A stretch of DNA of 7,540 nt from JBFGCT01 sp041581055 (GTDB lineage: Bacteria; Actinomycetota; Acidimicrobiia; Acidimicrobiales; Ilumatobacteraceae), in contig JBFGCT010000193.1 in assembly GCA_041581055.1 (NCBI GenBank), positions 1 through 7,540 on the forward strand. The letters are read 5' to 3'. Made by a program: the position numbers and the translations under genes. How positions within the stretch are numbered: the first letter of the stretch is position 1; every line of letters begins with the position of its first letter. Under the pieces are notes generated by a model, which saw only the letters and a list, made by a program, of their open reading frames with translations, did not search any database and had not been told where the DNA came from. Shown one piece after another: positions 6,350-7,540 of the stretch.

Positions 6350-6364
6350 CCGAGGAATCCTCGG
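6350..6364. promoter_or_regulatory. 15-bp palindrome between the DUF3048 and propeller genes, possible operator
   Basis: CCGAGGAATCCTCGG has two perfect 7-bp arms around one central base. It lies in the 69-bp gap, 33 bp upstream of the ATG at 6317. A hairpin would have to open to a 5-bp stem, and no T-tract follows, so an operator for a dimeric regulator suits it better than a terminator. No known consensus was recognised. A TAGGCT six bases before the ATG could be a -10 but lacks a -35. Confidence 0.3.
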
Positions 6365-6386
6365 CCCCGGTCGCGGGAGTCGACCC

Positions 6387-7532
6387 TCAGGGCGCCGGGA
6401 TGTAGTTCAGCGTGATGCCGGGGTTGTCCACGTCTTTGGACCCGTGGCCGTCGGGCAGCTCGATCCACGTGTTGCCGGAGTTCAGGGCGATCGGCGCGCC
6501 GTCTCGGTCGAACAGCGAGATCGGCACCAGCAGGTTCCCCCGCTCCCACCGTCCCTCGATCACCTGGCCGTCGCTGAAGACGAACACCGGCCCGGAGTCG
6601 ACGGTCAGCGCCCGCGGGTTCCGGGCGTCGATCGTGCTCGGCACGTACACGACCACCATCACGATGACGTTCGTCGCCCCGATCCGACCGTGCGTCTTGT
6701 CGATGTGGGGCCCACCCTCCTGGGAGCGCAGCCATCGGCCCGACCCGGCGTCCCAGTCCCACTGGATGTCGATCTGGCCGACGTCGAGGTCGACGCCGGC
6801 GATCGGCTGACCCTCGAAACGCTCCTCGGGGCGCAGGTAGTCGAACTGCTGGGGTGGCGGGCCCGGGTGATCGGGGGGCGTCTGCGCCCACAGCGTCTCG
6901 GTGTCGTTGTAGAGGTTGTTCGGCGAGCCGCCCGGGCCGCGGTAGTAGCCCCGGGCGTGGGCCGCGTTGAGGTCGACCAGGAACGGCGACTCGCGGATCA
7001 GCTGGGTGACCCCGCGGTTGCCGCCGCTCCACGCGAACAGGGGAGCGTTGAACGAGCCGATCATGTCGACGTCCTGCTGGCGCCCGGAGCGGATCGGCCC
7101 GACCGGGTTCGACCCCGTCGAGTGGAAGATCGCCACGAACCGGCTGATCTGACTCCCGACGAGCTCCTCGAACACGATGTCGGCGACGGCGAGGCCGGTG
7201 TGGTTGCGGCGTGCCGCCGGCGCGTTGTCGATCTTGACCGCCAGCGCCGGTCGGTTGACGATCTCGGCGGCGCTGCCGATCGGCAGACCGGTGAGCGGTT
7301 GGCGGAAGATCTGCGGGAGCGTCGTCGTGGTCGTCGAGGTCGACGTCGTGGTCGTCGACGTGGTGGTCGTCGTGGTGGTCGACGTGGTCGTGGTCGGCGG
7401 GACCGTCGTGGTCGTCGTCGGCGCCGCCGTCGAGGTCGTGCCGGCGGCGTCGCCGCTGCCGTTGCACGCGGCGGCCACGACCGCAACGCCGACGACGAAC
7501 GCGGCGCGGGAAACTCGGCGGTGGATGGACAT
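6387..7532 (-). CDS. DUF3048 (YerB-like) domain lipoprotein, 381 aa
   Basis: The N-terminus MSIHRRVSRAAFVVGVAVVA leads to AACNGSG: a basic region, hydrophobic core and lipobox with Cys23, so the protein should be lipid-anchored on the outer face of the membrane. Residues about 31-72 are an almost pure Thr/Ser stalk. The DUF3048 N-terminal domain starts at PLTGLPIG (79-86) and shows the family signature RPALAVKIDN, GLAVADIVFEELV, SRFVAIFHS and NPVGPIRSGRQQD (about 94-154). The DUF3048 C-terminal region covers about 245-381 (IDIQWDWDAGSGRWLRSQEG, THGRIGATNVIVMVV, GRWERGNLLVPISLFD, GNTWIELPDG). Length and order match the family, whose Bacillus member YerB is a lipoprotein of unknown biochemical role; no reaction can be assigned. 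The start codon lies 8 bp from the window edge, so the ribosome site and promoter are not visible. It is the first of three co-directional genes, with the propeller gene 69 bp downstream. Confidence 0.92.
   Translation of the reverse strand: MSIHRRVSRAAFVVGVAVVAAACNGSGDAAGTTSTAAPTTTTTVPPTTTTSTTTTTTTSTTTTSTSTTTTTLPQIFRQPLTGLPIGSAAEIVNRPALAVKIDNAPAARRNHTGLAVADIVFEELVGSQISRFVAIFHSTGSNPVGPIRSGRQQDVDMIGSFNAPLFAWSGGNRGVTQLIRESPFLVDLNAAHARGYYRGPGGSPNNLYNDTETLWAQTPPDHPGPPPQQFDYLRPEERFEGQPIAGVDLDVGQIDIQWDWDAGSGRWLRSQEGGPHIDKTHGRIGATNVIVMVVVYVPSTIDARNPRALTVDSGPVFVFSDGQVIEGRWERGNLLVPISLFDRDGAPIALNSGNTWIELPDGHGSKDVDNPGITLNYIPAP
7317..7442 (-). repeat. Low-complexity Thr/Ser codon tract (stalk of the DUF3048 lipoprotein)
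   Basis: This stretch is built of irregular GTC/GTG/GAC triplets on the plus strand, i.e. ACC/ACG/AGC/TCG Thr and Ser codons, giving about 42 residues that are mostly Thr with a few Ser, Ala, Pro and Val. It is an extended spacer between the lipid anchor and the folded domain, and a likely O-glycosylation target if the host has mannosyltransferases. It is imperfect rather than a true tandem repeat, but prone to length change. Confidence 0.75.
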
Positions 7533-7540
7533 GGCGAGCC

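Noticed and set aside
5575..7467. 630-codon minus-strand open frame rich in Asp, Arg and His
   Set aside because: It is an out-of-frame shadow spanning both the DUF3048 gene and the propeller gene, which have clear domains in their own frames.

Overview
The window looks like chromosomal DNA from a very GC-rich actinobacterium. Four things point that way: strong G/C preference at third codon positions, a perfect actinobacterial-type LexA box, an HNH/DUF222 (13E12-type) gene, and exported proteins with Thr/Pro-rich stalks. The long 'TTTTVPPTTTT'-style linkers recall Acidimicrobiia (Ilumatobacter-like), but that placement is inferred from style, not from a marker gene.

Layout, left to right. 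(1) Positions 1-773, minus strand: the N-terminal 257 codons of a DUF222/HNH endonuclease-family protein running off the left edge. Its promoter (781-809) has a LexA box lying exactly in the 17-bp spacer and appears to be leaderless. (2) Positions 924-1794, minus strand: an exported, cysteine-paired protein of unknown family. Only its C-terminal 217 codons form an intact ORF; the N-terminus and signal peptide lie upstream in two other frames, consistent with two single-base losses. (3) Positions 2065-2358, plus strand: a 97-aa dimeric alpha/beta-barrel (ABM-like) protein with an excellent Shine-Dalgarno, possibly preceded by a doubtful 59-codon ORF. (4) Positions 7532 down to 2434, minus strand: three closely spaced genes that could form an operon. 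These are a DUF3048 (YerB-like) lipoprotein, a 965-aa membrane protein, and an isopenicillin-N-synthase-family 2-oxoglutarate/Fe(II) oxygenase.

The most unusual object is the 965-aa protein. It has a signal peptide, an extracytoplasmic beta-propeller, a Thr/Pro linker, a juxtamembrane acidic 7-residue repeat encoded by a 21-bp tandem repeat, one membrane helix, a long charged coiled coil and a C-terminal globular domain. The C-terminal domain has a His-then-Cys arrangement reminiscent of permuted papain-like (NlpC/P60- or LRAT-like) enzymes. The topology suggests an outside sensor coupled to an inside effector. The architecture is seen directly; the function is inference.

The three minus-strand genes are co-directional with gaps of 69 and 38 bp, so co-transcription is plausible. 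Nothing in the sequence proves a shared pathway. Several very long ORFs on the opposite strand are high-GC shadows and were left out.
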